A DNA stretch of 64,000 nucleotides from Oscillospiraceae bacterium (lineage in GTDB: Bacteria; Bacillota; Clostridia; Oscillospirales; Ruminococcaceae): contig JAAVIC010000020.1 of NCBI GenBank assembly GCA_014799385.1, positions 120,085-184,084 of the forward strand, written 5' to 3'. Each line of letters begins with the position of its first letter. Position 1 is the first letter of the stretch. Both the position numbers and the translations under genes were made by a program. The notes below the pieces were generated by a model that had not been told where the DNA came from, did no database searches, and saw only the letters and a list, made by a program, of their open reading frames with translations. Below, in pieces: positions 57,304 through 64,000 of the stretch.

Positions 57304-59625
57304 ATGGATACGCTGAAGCTCGTTGGGCGCACGTCATCGGAGATAGTATCGCTGCGTTTTCCCACAACATTGCTGAATTTTTACAGCTTTGATTTGTCAT
57401 ATTTTGCCAAAGGCGCGATAGAGGTCTGCAATGAAGCTCTGAAATCGGGCACTCCCGACTATGACCGTATGATGGAGCTGAAAAACGACATCAGAATCTT
57501 GCATTGCTACATCGAGCAGCATATCCGCACAACCTACGACAAAATCATCGAGGATTGCTGGATCGATTACATCTGCCGCCGAGACAACATTGGATTAAAC
57601 ACGTTGTGGAATCGTTTTATCCGCTGTAAATCCCCGTTTGAAAAGACTATCTTTGCGCGCTTGTGCGAGCTGCGCTACCACAAGGCGATAAATGAGTGGG
57701 TCAACATTGTGCGGGTTCAGGACTATGCGAAAACCAAGTTGAATTTCATATTCACGCCTGATGTGAAATCTGTTGGGGACGCTGCGGTGCGGCGCGATTA
57801 TTTTGACCTGATGTTCAGCGTCACCGCAAAAGAACTGGGCTGCCGACTGGAGGATCTGGGTGTTACAAAGGTGTTTACCGTTGGAAGAACCCCTTCTTCG
57901 CCGTTTATGTTTCCGAATATTTCCAAGGAAATTGTCCGCCACGTATTGCAAGGATTTGATTATTCCGATGATTATTCGGACGTTGGTGATTACGGTGAGA
58001 TTTCCGATGAATTGGCAATGGACGCGTTTATGCGAATGAAACCCGGACTTCCGTCCGAACCCGCGTCCTATAACGTTTCACGCGGAAAAATGGAGATATT
58101 CTCCGGGAAGATATATATGCCGTGCAGCTTAAAAGCGGCAATCGATTTAGAGTTCGATGCGATAATCGAAAACGGCGGCTGGCTGGCTAAATGCAAGCGC
58201 TGCGGTCGGTATTTTCTCCGCGATAAGGACCATACCGAGGAGTATTGTTCACGAATTGTGGAAAGAGGGAAAACCTGCCTCGAAATTTATGAGGAGGAGA
58301 ACCCCCGCATTCGTATGACGCCCGAACTGGAGCAGAAGTGCAATGAAGTAACGGACGAGATGTATCGCCGTGTTGACGTGTCTATCAACGTCAAGGAGTA
58401 CGAGTATTGGCGTTCATATGTCGAGGCTATGAAGAACAAAGTAAACTCGGGTGAGATTCCGCCCGAGGAATTGGAAAACTTTCTCGACTATTCGCTTGTG
58501 GTAGATATTTCCAAAAGCCACCCGATCCAACAGGTGGAAAAACCCGCGCCCGATGCGCCGAAAGAGCGCGTAGTAAAGCCGTTTGTCCCGGAGCGGATAA
58601 GCCGCAGCGAGCTTGCGCCCAAACAGCCCGAACCCGAGCCTGAACCCGTTGAAAAGCACCCCGAGGGATTTTTCACGTCTCCGCTTGTTCAGCGCCGAAA
58701 GGACAGCCGACCGATTTCACATATAATCCGCAACGGTGAAAGCCGCGGTGAAACGCATGACTACAAACCCGACCCATCGGGATTTCAACCGTTTGTGCAG
58801 ACCGCCGCGCCGCCTCCTCCAAGTCCCGAAAAAACCGCTCCCAAGCCGCAGCGAAGCCCCTATGAGGATTTGAAACGTCTTGAAGAGAAGCTGGAGGAGG
58901 AGAAGCGTCTGCGCGCTCAACAGCGTGAGCAGCCCCTCTCCACAAGCGGATTTACGCCTTTTGTTGAAGAGACGGTTCGGGAATTTGAGCCGTCAGCTCC
59001 GATACCCGAACCGCCGGAGATTCCCGAGCCGCAGCCCGAGAAACCTCCCGCGCCTAAACCTAAGGTGATACGCAAAAATGCCGCGGCAATCAGCGCATAC
59101 GGAAAAATCGCCGGCGCGGCATTAACGACCGCTCCGCCAGAAATGGATGTAATCTCCGATTCGGATTTGGCGGATTTTAACAAATCTGAATCTATATACG
59201 ATGAAAAAATTGTTGAAAACGTTGAAATTCCATCGCTTGAAACCGAACTGCCCGATGCCGATCCATTCAAAAATATTGGCAGCATTTTCGATGTTTTGGA
59301 GCAGTCCGAGCGCGATATGAGCAGCGCGCGCCGCCACAAGCCGCGTGATGAAACTCCCGAACCCGTTCCCGAATGGGAGGACGTTCCCGCGCCGCCAAAG
59401 CGCGTTACGCGTGAGAACCCGCCCGAGGGATTCTGGACAGAGGAACGGCATTTGTTCCCCGAACAGGAGGTCGATGAACGAATCCCCGAGGAGCAAGAAC
59501 CGGAGCAGTCCGAGCTGGATATGCTCAAAGAGAAAAAGCACGCGAAATCCAACAAGACCAAGCGTCTGTACGATATTATAATGCGCGATGCCGAGGACAA
59601 TCCTAACTTCCGCAAAAAACCGTAA
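57304..59625 (+). CDS. Large protein with zinc-type cysteine motif and disordered tail, 773 aa
   Basis: Residues 1 to about 390 are globular. CKRCGRYFLRDKDHTEEYC followed by GKTC at about residues 299-325 resembles the CxxC...C(x)nC zinc motif of DUF6076/CGNR-like proteins. Residues about 410-773 are a low-complexity, acidic and Pro-rich region (PEPEPEPVEKHPEGFF, PPEGFWTEERHLFPE) with recurring PEGF/SGFxPFV motifs. ATG 57304 is 8 bases after AAGGAG; ATG 57298 is too close. Function unknown. Confidence 0.7.
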   Translation: MDTLKLVGRTSSEIVSLRFPTTLLNFYSFDLSYFAKGAIEVCNEALKSGTPDYDRMMELKNDIRILHCYIEQHIRTTYDKIIEDCWIDYICRRDNIGLNTLWNRFIRCKSPFEKTIFARLCELRYHKAINEWVNIVRVQDYAKTKLNFIFTPDVKSVGDAAVRRDYFDLMFSVTAKELGCRLEDLGVTKVFTVGRTPSSPFMFPNISKEIVRHVLQGFDYSDDYSDVGDYGEISDELAMDAFMRMKPGLPSEPASYNVSRGKMEIFSGKIYMPCSLKAAIDLEFDAIIENGGWLAKCKRCGRYFLRDKDHTEEYCSRIVERGKTCLEIYEEENPRIRMTPELEQKCNEVTDEMYRRVDVSINVKEYEYWRSYVEAMKNKVNSGEIPPEELENFLDYSLVVDISKSHPIQQVEKPAPDAPKERVVKPFVPERISRSELAPKQPEPEPEPVEKHPEGFFTSPLVQRRKDSRPISHIIRNGESRGETHDYKPDPSGFQPFVQTAAPPPPSPEKTAPKPQRSPYEDLKRLEEKLEEEKRLRAQQREQPLSTSGFTPFVEETVREFEPSAPIPEPPEIPEPQPEKPPAPKPKVIRKNAAAISAYGKIAGAALTTAPPEMDVISDSDLADFNKSESIYDEKIVENVEIPSLETELPDADPFKNIGSIFDVLEQSERDMSSARRHKPRDETPEPVPEWEDVPAPPKRVTRENPPEGFWTEERHLFPEQEVDERIPEEQEPEQSELDMLKEKKHAKSNKTKRLYDIIMRDAEDNPNFRKKP

Positions 59626-59733
59626 ACAAAAAATCGTAAAATCTTACAGATTTCTCGGAAAAATTTTTCAAATTTGTGAGAAATGCACAAAAAGACGTAA
59701 CAAAGTTTATGGATAATTTAGACAAAAGTGGGA

Positions 59734-59762
59734 TTGAAATTGTCCTGTTTTTGTAGTATAAT
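59734..59762 (+). promoter_or_regulatory. Promoter of the surface-protein gene
   Basis: TTGAAA, 17 bases, TATAAT, 66 bases before the start codon. Confidence 0.75.
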
Positions 59763-59827
59763 ATAAGTACAAATTGGTGCGGATTGCCCGCGCTGTTTGG
59801 AAATTTTTTATGGAGGATTATTCTATT

Positions 59828-60382
59828 ATGAAGAAGATTTTTGCAGTTTCTGCTGCAGCTATCGCAGCTATGGCACTTGTTCCCACAGCAGTTTCTTTTG
59901 CAGCTGAGGAAACAGTTAAGGTAAACTTCAGCATTACAGGCACTGACCTTACCGGTTGGCATTACTATGATTTTAGCCCCAATGTTGACGGTGCGGACTT
60001 TACCGCTCTTACCGTAAACGGCAGCACCGCTACTTTCTCTGTTGATATTGCACCGGAAGAGGTTGCAACCTACGGAGTAGTACTTGTTGACAACAATGCT
60101 TGGGGCGGTACTCAAAGCGTAGATGTCAAGATTACCGGTGTTGAGGCTGCTGCAGGCGATGAGATCAATGTAACAGTTACTCTTGGCGAGGCAAATGATG
60201 AGGGCAAGCTGACTGCAACCGTTTCTGCTGCTAAGGCTGCTCCGTCCAGCACCACTCCTGATACCACTACTACTCCCGACAATGATACAAACACCGATAC
60301 CGGTGTTGAGGGCGTAGCTGCTGTTGTTGGCGTAGCTGCTGTTGCTGCCGGCGCAATGATCGTTGCAAAGAAGAGAAAGTAA
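59828..60382 (+). CDS. Secreted, membrane-anchored surface protein
   Basis: 184 residues. Sec signal peptide ending ...VPTAVSFAAEE, a beta-rich domain of about 110 residues (VKVNFSITGTDLTGWHYYDF), a Thr/Asp/Pro linker, and a C-terminal NTDTGVEG + hydrophobic helix + AKKRK, which resembles a variant sortase signal (xxxTG). Codon choice (GCT, GCA, GTT, GGC) differs from its neighbours and resembles that of highly expressed genes. The ligand or function is unknown. Confidence 0.7.
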   Translation: MKKIFAVSAAAIAAMALVPTAVSFAAEETVKVNFSITGTDLTGWHYYDFSPNVDGADFTALTVNGSTATFSVDIAPEEVATYGVVLVDNNAWGGTQSVDVKITGVEAAAGDEINVTVTLGEANDEGKLTATVSAAKAAPSSTTPDTTTTPDNDTNTDTGVEGVAAVVGVAAVAAGAMIVAKKRK

Positions 60383-60437
60383 TTTCGCTTTGAGCAACGT
60401 GGACTGAAATTCATTTCGGTTCATACATATGCAAATA

Positions 60438-60470
60438 AACACGGGGCGTAAAGTCCCGTGTTTTTTATTT
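60438..60470 (+). terminator. Terminator of the surface-protein gene
   Basis: AACACGGG...CCCGTGTT followed by TTTTATTTT. Confidence 0.85.
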
Positions 60471-60514
60471 TGTGCGGAGTTCTTAAAATCGGGAACTCCG
60501 CATATTTATTTACA

Positions 60515-60545
60515 GAAAGAAAAAGCACCGAACGAGTCGGTGCTT
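60515..60545 (-). terminator. Terminator of the AbrB-like gene
   Basis: Minus strand GCACCGA-ctcgt-TCGGTGC followed by TTTTTCTTTC. Confidence 0.8.
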
Positions 60546-60551
60546 GTGAGT

Positions 60552-60839
60552 TTAATTGTTTGCAACGGTTGAATCCGCCGGCGTCTTGTCTTTTTCTTTT
60601 AGCGACATCAGCTCAGCCAAACAACTGCTGCAGATGTTGCGATTCTTGAATACCGTCACATCGCTTGCGTTAGAACAGAAACAGCAAGCAGGCGAGTACT
60701 TCTTAAGAATGATGTGGTCGTCCTCGACATAAATCTCCAGACTATCCTTATCATTGATATCCAAGTTTCTCCTAAGCTCAATCGGAATGACAACCCTTCC
60801 AAGATGATCCACTGTTCTGACAATACCCGTAGCTTTCAT
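60552..60839 (-). CDS. AbrB/SpoVT-family regulator with C-terminal cysteine motif
   Basis: 95 residues. The N-terminal swapped-hairpin AbrB domain reads GIVRTVDHLGRVVIPIELRR. The C-terminal part has CCFCSN...CSSC (residues 52-73), a likely zinc-binding site replacing the usual AbrB multimerisation region. In Bacillus AbrB is a transition-state repressor of sporulation genes. The start at 60839 has GGAGGTG. The track ORF to 61502 is a read-through shadow of spmA. Confidence 0.88.
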   Translation of the reverse strand: MKATGIVRTVDHLGRVVIPIELRRNLDINDKDSLEIYVEDDHIILKKYSPACCFCSNASDVTVFKNRNICSSCLAELMSLKEKDKTPADSTVANN

Positions 60840-60899
60840 AAAAAAACACCTCCATACAAACTTCGACAAACAAATTAACAATTCTTTGCTCTTTTCTAT

Positions 60900-60928
60900 A
60901 TTATACCACAATATGTCAAATTTGTCAA
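60900..60928 (-). promoter_or_regulatory. Promoter of the AbrB-like gene
   Basis: Minus strand TTGACA, 17 bases, TATAAT, 61 bases before the start codon. Confidence 0.8.
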
Positions 60929-61020
60929 TATTTTTTATTCTCATCTTTGCGGGTTTGTGAGATTTATCACAAATTTTTACAAAAACTTCCTTAAATAGGA
61001 TTCGTTGGTAGGTGAATTTA

Positions 61021-61605
61021 ATGAAAATTTTGCTGATTGTAATTCCTGTTGTCTCACTGATATTTGCGATAGTGAATGGAAGAATTTCGGAGATGTCTGC
61101 GGGAATTTTGGATAAATCAGGCGAAGCGGTGGAACTTGTAATTTCTCTGTGTGGAATAATGTGCTTTTGGTGCGGAATAATGCGCGTTGCCGAACGTGCG
61201 GGATTAATGGAGAAATTGGCGAAATTGCTCAAACCGATTGTGAACTTTCTGTTCAAATCTACTAAAAACAATGCAAAAGCTGCCGCACTTATCACCGCAA
61301 ACCTTGCCGCGAATATTCTCGGGTTGGGGAATGCCTCCACGCCGTTGGGAATCGCTGCAATGAGGGAGCTGTCGAACGGCTCGTACAGCGCATCGGACGA
61401 TATGATACTGCTTGCCGTGATGAATACCGCCAGTTTACAGATAATTCCAACCACGGCGGCGGCTTTGCGAGCCGCAAACGGTGTAACCAAACCATTGGAC
61501 ATACTTCCGTGCGTGTGGATAGTGTCCGTCTATGCCGCTGCAATCGCAATAATTTCCGCAAAGGTAATGGGAAAATTTTCGCGAAAGCGTGATAAGAGTG
61601 AATAA
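61021..61605 (+). CDS. spmA: Spore maturation protein A
   Basis: 194-residue membrane protein that, with SpmB, is needed for dehydration of the spore core in Bacillus. LCGIMCFWCGIMRVAERAG near residue 40 and NLAANILGLGNASTPLGIAAM near residue 95 are family marks (nucleoside-recognition/gate-type domain). ATG 61021 is preferred to GTG 61012. It overlaps spmB by 17 bases. Confidence 0.93.
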   Translation: MKILLIVIPVVSLIFAIVNGRISEMSAGILDKSGEAVELVISLCGIMCFWCGIMRVAERAGLMEKLAKLLKPIVNFLFKSTKNNAKAAALITANLAANILGLGNASTPLGIAAMRELSNGSYSASDDMILLAVMNTASLQIIPTTAAALRAANGVTKPLDILPCVWIVSVYAAAIAIISAKVMGKFSRKRDKSE

Positions 61606-62122
61606 CTTTACGGACTACATAATCCCGCTGTTGACGGTGGGAGTGCTCGTCTACGCGGCAATCAAGCGCGTGGACGTGTTTGACGCGTTCTGCGAGGGCG
61701 CGGCCGAGGGGCTGAAAACCTGCGTAGACATTCTGCCCGCGTTGGTTCTGCTGTTGGTGTGCATCGGAATGTTCCGCGCAAGCGGAGCGGTGGAAACGCT
61801 CACCGCGTTTCTGAAGCCTATTTGCTCCGCTGTCGGATTCCCAAGCGAGGCTACGCCATTGGTGATTTTGCGACCGTTTTCGGGGAGCGGCGCGATGGCG
61901 GTCTATAACGAAATAGCCGCGTCAACAGGCGCGGACAGCTTTGCGGAGCGCGTTGCGGCGGTGCTTATCGGCTCGTCCGAAACTACGTTCTACACCATCG
62001 CCGTGTACTTCTCAGCGGTTAAGGTGAAAAAGACGCGCTATGCTGTTCCGGCGGCTCTGACAGCCGATTTGACCGCGTGGATAGTCTGCGGAGCAATTGT
62101 GTTTGCTTTTTTTGGAGGGTGA
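61589..62122 (+). CDS. spmB: Spore maturation protein B
   Basis: 177-residue membrane partner of SpmA. EGAAEGLKTCVDILPALVLLL and LRPFSGSGAMAVYNEIA, GSSETTFYTIAVYFSAV are characteristic. GTG start (61589, or 61598) inside the end of spmA indicates coupling. Followed one base later by a YaaL-like gene. Confidence 0.92.
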   Translation: MIRVNNFTDYIIPLLTVGVLVYAAIKRVDVFDAFCEGAAEGLKTCVDILPALVLLLVCIGMFRASGAVETLTAFLKPICSAVGFPSEATPLVILRPFSGSGAMAVYNEIAASTGADSFAERVAAVLIGSSETTFYTIAVYFSAVKVKKTRYAVPAALTADLTAWIVCGAIVFAFFGG

Positions 62123-62123
62123 T

Positions 62124-62381
62124 ATGGGTAAATTGGATATATTTGGAAACCAAGCAAAATCACCGAACCGCGCATTTGCGGCGCGATTGGACGAGGTTTG
62201 CGGCAGTCTGCGCGCGATCCGCGCGAGCTTCAACATCGTCACCGACCCCGCCGCGATAGACGCGCTTATCTACCGCGAAAACGCGATAATGTGCGAATTT
62301 GCTGCGCTTCTCCATGAGGCAAAATCGAAAAACATCAGGCTTGAAATTTACGAACGCGAAAATAATTTCCGAAGATTCTGA
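62124..62381 (+). CDS. YaaL/DUF2508-like protein
   Basis: 85 residues, soluble and helical. The segment ASFNIVTDPAAIDALIYRENAIMCEFAALLHEAKSKNI matches the DUF2508 pattern (NFxxVTDPxLIDxxIYExxA). ATG 62124 with GGAGGG 4 bases upstream; directly follows spmB. Function not established. Confidence 0.75.
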   Translation: MGKLDIFGNQAKSPNRAFAARLDEVCGSLRAIRASFNIVTDPAAIDALIYRENAIMCEFAALLHEAKSKNIRLEIYERENNFRRF

Positions 62382-62455
62382 ATATATTTCGGAAATCCGC
62401 GCAAAATATGTTTGCGGCAGAAAGAACCGCAATAGTTTACAGGAGGAATTTGAAA

Positions 62456-62539
62456 ATGTCTAATCAGAATAACCAGAACCAGCAGAATCAGCAGAACGAG
62501 AGCCAGCAGAGCGAGCAGAACAAGCAGAACAAGCGCTGA
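62456..62539 (+). CDS. Tiny Asn/Gln-rich protein, 27 aa
   Basis: ATG 62456 preceded by a very good ribosome binding site (CAGGAGGAATTTGAAA). The product consists almost only of N, Q, S, E, K and R (SNQNNQNQQNQQ...), like short gamma-type SASP or other spore-associated N/Q-rich peptides. It follows the spm operon and precedes a hairpin with a late T-run. Too short for the ORF track. Confidence 0.65.
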   Translation: MSNQNNQNQQNQQNESQQSEQNKQNKR

Positions 62540-62544
62540 GTCTT

Positions 62545-62588
62545 AGCCGGGCGAAGAAAATCTTCCCCGGCTTTACATATTTTTTTCA
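62545..62588 (+). terminator. Terminator-like hairpin after the tiny ORF
   Basis: AGCCGGG...CCCCGGCT with TTACATATTTTTTTC following. Confidence 0.6.
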
Positions 62589-62596
62589 AAAACCCC

Positions 62597-62625
62597 TTGA
62601 CAAATTTCGAGAAGTGTGGTATAAT
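62597..62625 (+). promoter_or_regulatory. Promoter of tRNA-Ser and its leader
   Basis: TTGACA (62597-62602), 17 bases, TATAAT (62620-62625). Confidence 0.8.
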
Positions 62626-62631
62626 AATAAA

Positions 62632-62740
62632 GTCGACTGGTTGTGTTGAGTGCAAGTAAGACGAGCTATGATGATTAAGGTCTTGGACGGCGTTAGTCTG
62701 AGCATGACAGGTGACAGATACCAATTTAATACCAAAAGTA
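62632..62740 (+). ncRNA. Structured leader RNA before tRNA-Ser, unidentified
   Basis: About 110 transcribed bases lie between the promoter and the tRNA. TGGT/ACCA can close a multibranch fold containing AAGAC...GTCTT and GGAC-ggcgtta-GTCT hairpins. No known RNA family recognised and no ORF. It may be a separate small RNA or only a tRNA 5' leader. Confidence 0.4.
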
Positions 62741-62748
62741 TGACTAAT

Positions 62749-62840
62749 GGAAAGATGGCTGAGTTGGTCTAAAGCGCACGATTGGAAATCGTGTAACGGC
62801 TAATACCCGTTCAAGGGTTCGAATCCCTTTCTTTCCGCCA
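62749..62840 (+). tRNA. tRNA-Ser (anticodon GGA)
   Basis: 92 bases with acceptor stem GGAAAGA/TCTTTCC, anticodon arm CACGATTGGAAATCGTG (GGA at 62784-62786), a long variable arm typical of serine tRNAs, T-arm AGGGTTCGAATCCCT and an encoded CCA. Reads TCC/TCT. Confidence 0.95.
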
Positions 62841-63045
62841 GCAATGAGAAATTCCCTCGCGCTTCGCGCGAGGGAATTTCTCATTGACTAAAGGCTTTGG
62901 TCTACGCTGTTTCGCGTCTTGACCTCAGCTCTTTAGTAGCGCACTTTTCCTTTGCGGACTCCGTCCGCAATTTCGCTTCGCGAAACCGGAAAAACTGCGC
63001 GGAGTTGCTTTTCTCTTATAAAAATCTATTTGGTCACAACATCAC
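62841..63045 (+). repeat. tRNA-downstream cassette (family D, copy 2)
   Basis: A 21-bp-arm palindrome CAATGAGAAATTCCCTCGCG... directly follows the tRNA; its sequence differs from that after tRNA-Gly. From 62951 the DNA (TTTGCGGACTCCGTCCGCAA..TTTCGCTTCGCGAAACCGG..CTTATAAAAATCT) is nearly identical to 24248-24342. Confidence 0.8.
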
Positions 63046-63121
63046 ATAATAACGATTAAAGAAATCGACTTTTTGTCATATTGGATTACAGATAAGAACA
63101 TACTTTATTGGAGGGATTATA

Positions 63122-63580
63122 ATGAATGAATTTCTGGAATGGCTGAAAGAGAACAAAATCAATATTAACGGAAAATATAGAGGAAAACGGTGGGGTTCGG
63201 TAAACAAATCGGATAACGGTGATTGGCATATTCGCGTATGCGTTCAATATGACGAATATTTAGAACCCGTTTTATTAAATGAATCTGCTGCAATGCAAGA
63301 GTTAGTCAAAATGCGCACAGGGCATGAAGGATGCGGCAGATGTATAGACGGTAAATGCGCTTTTACCGGTTTTGATTTGGTAAATCCAACCGACGAGCAG
63401 ATTGAGTTAGCGAAAAGGTTAATTAAATTCAGGATCAATGCTATTAAAAACGGAAGAATACCGAAATGCAGTTATATAAAAATATCGAAACAAGGTGAAG
63501 CAATCGAACCATGTGCTGTATGTAAGGTATGTGATCCCAAATGCAAGGCGATGAAAAAATACTATGGCTTGTTTGAATAA
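63122..63580 (+). CDS. Hypothetical cysteine-containing protein, 152 aa
   Basis: Unrecognised soluble protein, AT-rich, with GGAGGGATTATA before the ATG. Cysteine pairs occur as GCGRCIDGKC near residue 72 and CAVCKVCDPKC near residue 133, which could bind a metal. It lies between two family-D cassettes, next to tRNA-Ser, so it may be cargo of a tRNA-adjacent insertion. Confidence 0.6.
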   Translation: MNEFLEWLKENKININGKYRGKRWGSVNKSDNGDWHIRVCVQYDEYLEPVLLNESAAMQELVKMRTGHEGCGRCIDGKCAFTGFDLVNPTDEQIELAKRLIKFRINAIKNGRIPKCSYIKISKQGEAIEPCAVCKVCDPKCKAMKKYYGLFE

Positions 63581-63608
63581 CGGAAATCTTTTTTATCAAC
63601 GTTTCACA

Positions 63609-63669
63609 GTTTAACAAAATTCCCCTCGGCTGTGCCGAGGGGATTTTGTTAAACGCAAAGGCATTTGCG
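63609..63669 (+). repeat. tRNA-downstream cassette (family D, copy 3, first half)
   Basis: GTTTAACAAAATTCCCC...GGGGATTTTGTTAAAC palindrome plus GCAAAGGCATTTGCG, closely matching 24195-24256 after tRNA-Gly, but here no tRNA lies in front of it. It can act as terminator for the 152-aa gene. Confidence 0.75.
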
Positions 63670-63739
63670 TCTCGCCGTTGGCGAACCGCAAACACTCTTT
63701 GCTAGCGCGCAAATAGCAGATAAACCTCTTGACATTTTG

Positions 63740-63775
63740 AAAAAAGGGATACAATGTATAACCGTGTCCCTTTTT
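63740..63775. terminator. Bidirectional terminator
   Basis: AAAAAGGGATAC...GTGTCCCTTTTT: T-runs on both strands. It lies beyond the end of the minus-strand ybaN-like gene. Confidence 0.7.
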
Positions 63776-63811
63776 GTTGGCGGTAAATCTTTCTCACTTT
63801 CGGTTTATAAA

Positions 63812-64000
63812 CTATTTATTAGTATTTTTGATTGTTTTAACACCGAAAATAAAATATAGGATATGGAAAACCCAAACGCACGCAAGCACTATCCTCCCGA
63901 CAACCACCTGATTCATCATAATAAACCCAATCGTCATCAGCACTGTAACGGTTATCATAATTTTGATCTTGGTTTTCCATGTCATACCTTGACCCTTTAC
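63812..64000 (-). CDS. YbaN/DUF454 family membrane protein (5' part beyond the window)
   Basis: On the minus strand the frame is open from base 64000 to the stop at 63812-63814. It reads KGQGMTWKTK, two hydrophobic stretches (IMITVTVLMTIGFIMM and VVVGRIVLACVWVFHILYF) and ends FGVKTIKNTNK. The QGM-basic segment followed by two membrane helices and a KT(I/L)K end is the C-terminus of DUF454/YbaN proteins. Function unknown. Not in the ORF track because the start is outside. Confidence 0.75.
   Translation of the reverse strand, partial: VKGQGMTWKTKIKIMITVTVLMTIGFIMMNQVVVGRIVLACVWVFHILYFIFGVKTIKNTNK

Noticed and set aside
60840-61502. Long N-terminal extension of the AbrB-like ORF
   Set aside because: It is antisense to spmA and precedes the clear promoter and GGAGGTG ribosome binding site of the AbrB-like gene.

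Overview
The window reads as chromosomal DNA of a spore-forming Firmicute of class Clostridia, most likely an uncultured Oscillospiraceae/Ruminococcaceae-type gut bacterium. The reasons are GGAGG-type ribosome binding sites, many TTGACA-17-TATAAT promoters, sporulation genes (spoIIR, spmA, spmB, a SigH-like sigma factor, an AbrB/SpoVT regulator), HPr kinase, IreB and DivIVA, and a clostridial-type dcw cluster. Genus-level assignment is not possible from the sequence alone.

Layout. 1-9.1 kb: a partial CCA-adding enzyme, a LacI-type regulator, spoIIR, then a tight operon hprK - C15-peptidase-like gene - glcK - murB - rapZ - whiA (yvcK, usual between rapZ and whiA, is absent). 9.1-13.8 kb: a flavodoxin-fold reductase, a phage-like trio (sigma-region-4-like protein, XRE regulator, ImmA/IrrE peptidase) and metY. 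13.9-16.9 kb, minus strand: aguA - DUF1835-like gene - aguB. 17-23.1 kb: lgt, a lipoprotein, a zinc-ribbon protein, sigH, a low-GC PanE-like gene, an orphan fumarase beta subunit, divIVA. 23.7-27.3 kb: ireB, tRNA-Gly, two SGNH hydrolases and an SCP2-like protein. 27.4-39 kb: polyamine locus speD - speA - speE - carboxynorspermidine synthase - nspC, interrupted by small orphan genes, a toxin-antitoxin-like pair and a MITE-like insertion. 40-56 kb: dcw cluster mraZ - rsmH - ftsL - ftsI/spoVD - murE - murF - mraY - ftsW - murG - murA - ftsQ - ftsZ, without murD and ftsA. 56.4-64 kb: a membrane protein, a 773-residue zinc-motif/disordered protein, a surface protein, abrB, spmA, spmB, a YaaL-like gene, a 27-residue N/Q-rich ORF, tRNA-Ser and a partial ybaN.

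Function. The aguA/aguB and spe/nspC genes together describe arginine to agmatine to putrescine to spermidine, with two alternative last steps (SpeD/SpeE and carboxyspermidine dehydrogenase/decarboxylase). The dcw genes plus murB, murA, divIVA, ireB, whiA and rapZ cover peptidoglycan precursor synthesis, septation and their control.

Most striking observation. Eight intergenic copies, plus one decayed copy, of a modular structured repeat sit directly in front of a start codon, always in the sense of the downstream gene. Each ends in a conserved ATAAGGAG ribosome binding site. The core is a closing stem around two or more hairpins, and the stem changes sequence on both arms while staying complementary (CAAATCCAAAA/TTTTGGATTTG, CAAATTCAAAA/TTTTGAATTTG, CAAATTGCGAA/TTCGCAATTTG, CAAATTCCGCA/TGCGGGATTTG). 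Copies precede murE, ftsW, murG, the carboxynorspermidine synthase gene, aguB, an SGNH hydrolase, an XRE regulator and a SUKH-like gene. The modular build recalls BOX elements of pneumococci. I know of no described family with this sequence, but I could not search. Other repeat families found: a 172-174 bp MITE with GGCAACACCGCAC termini and TTA/TAA target duplications, a palindrome with ATACTAATTC termini, a cassette following both tRNA genes, and a 24-bp palindrome.
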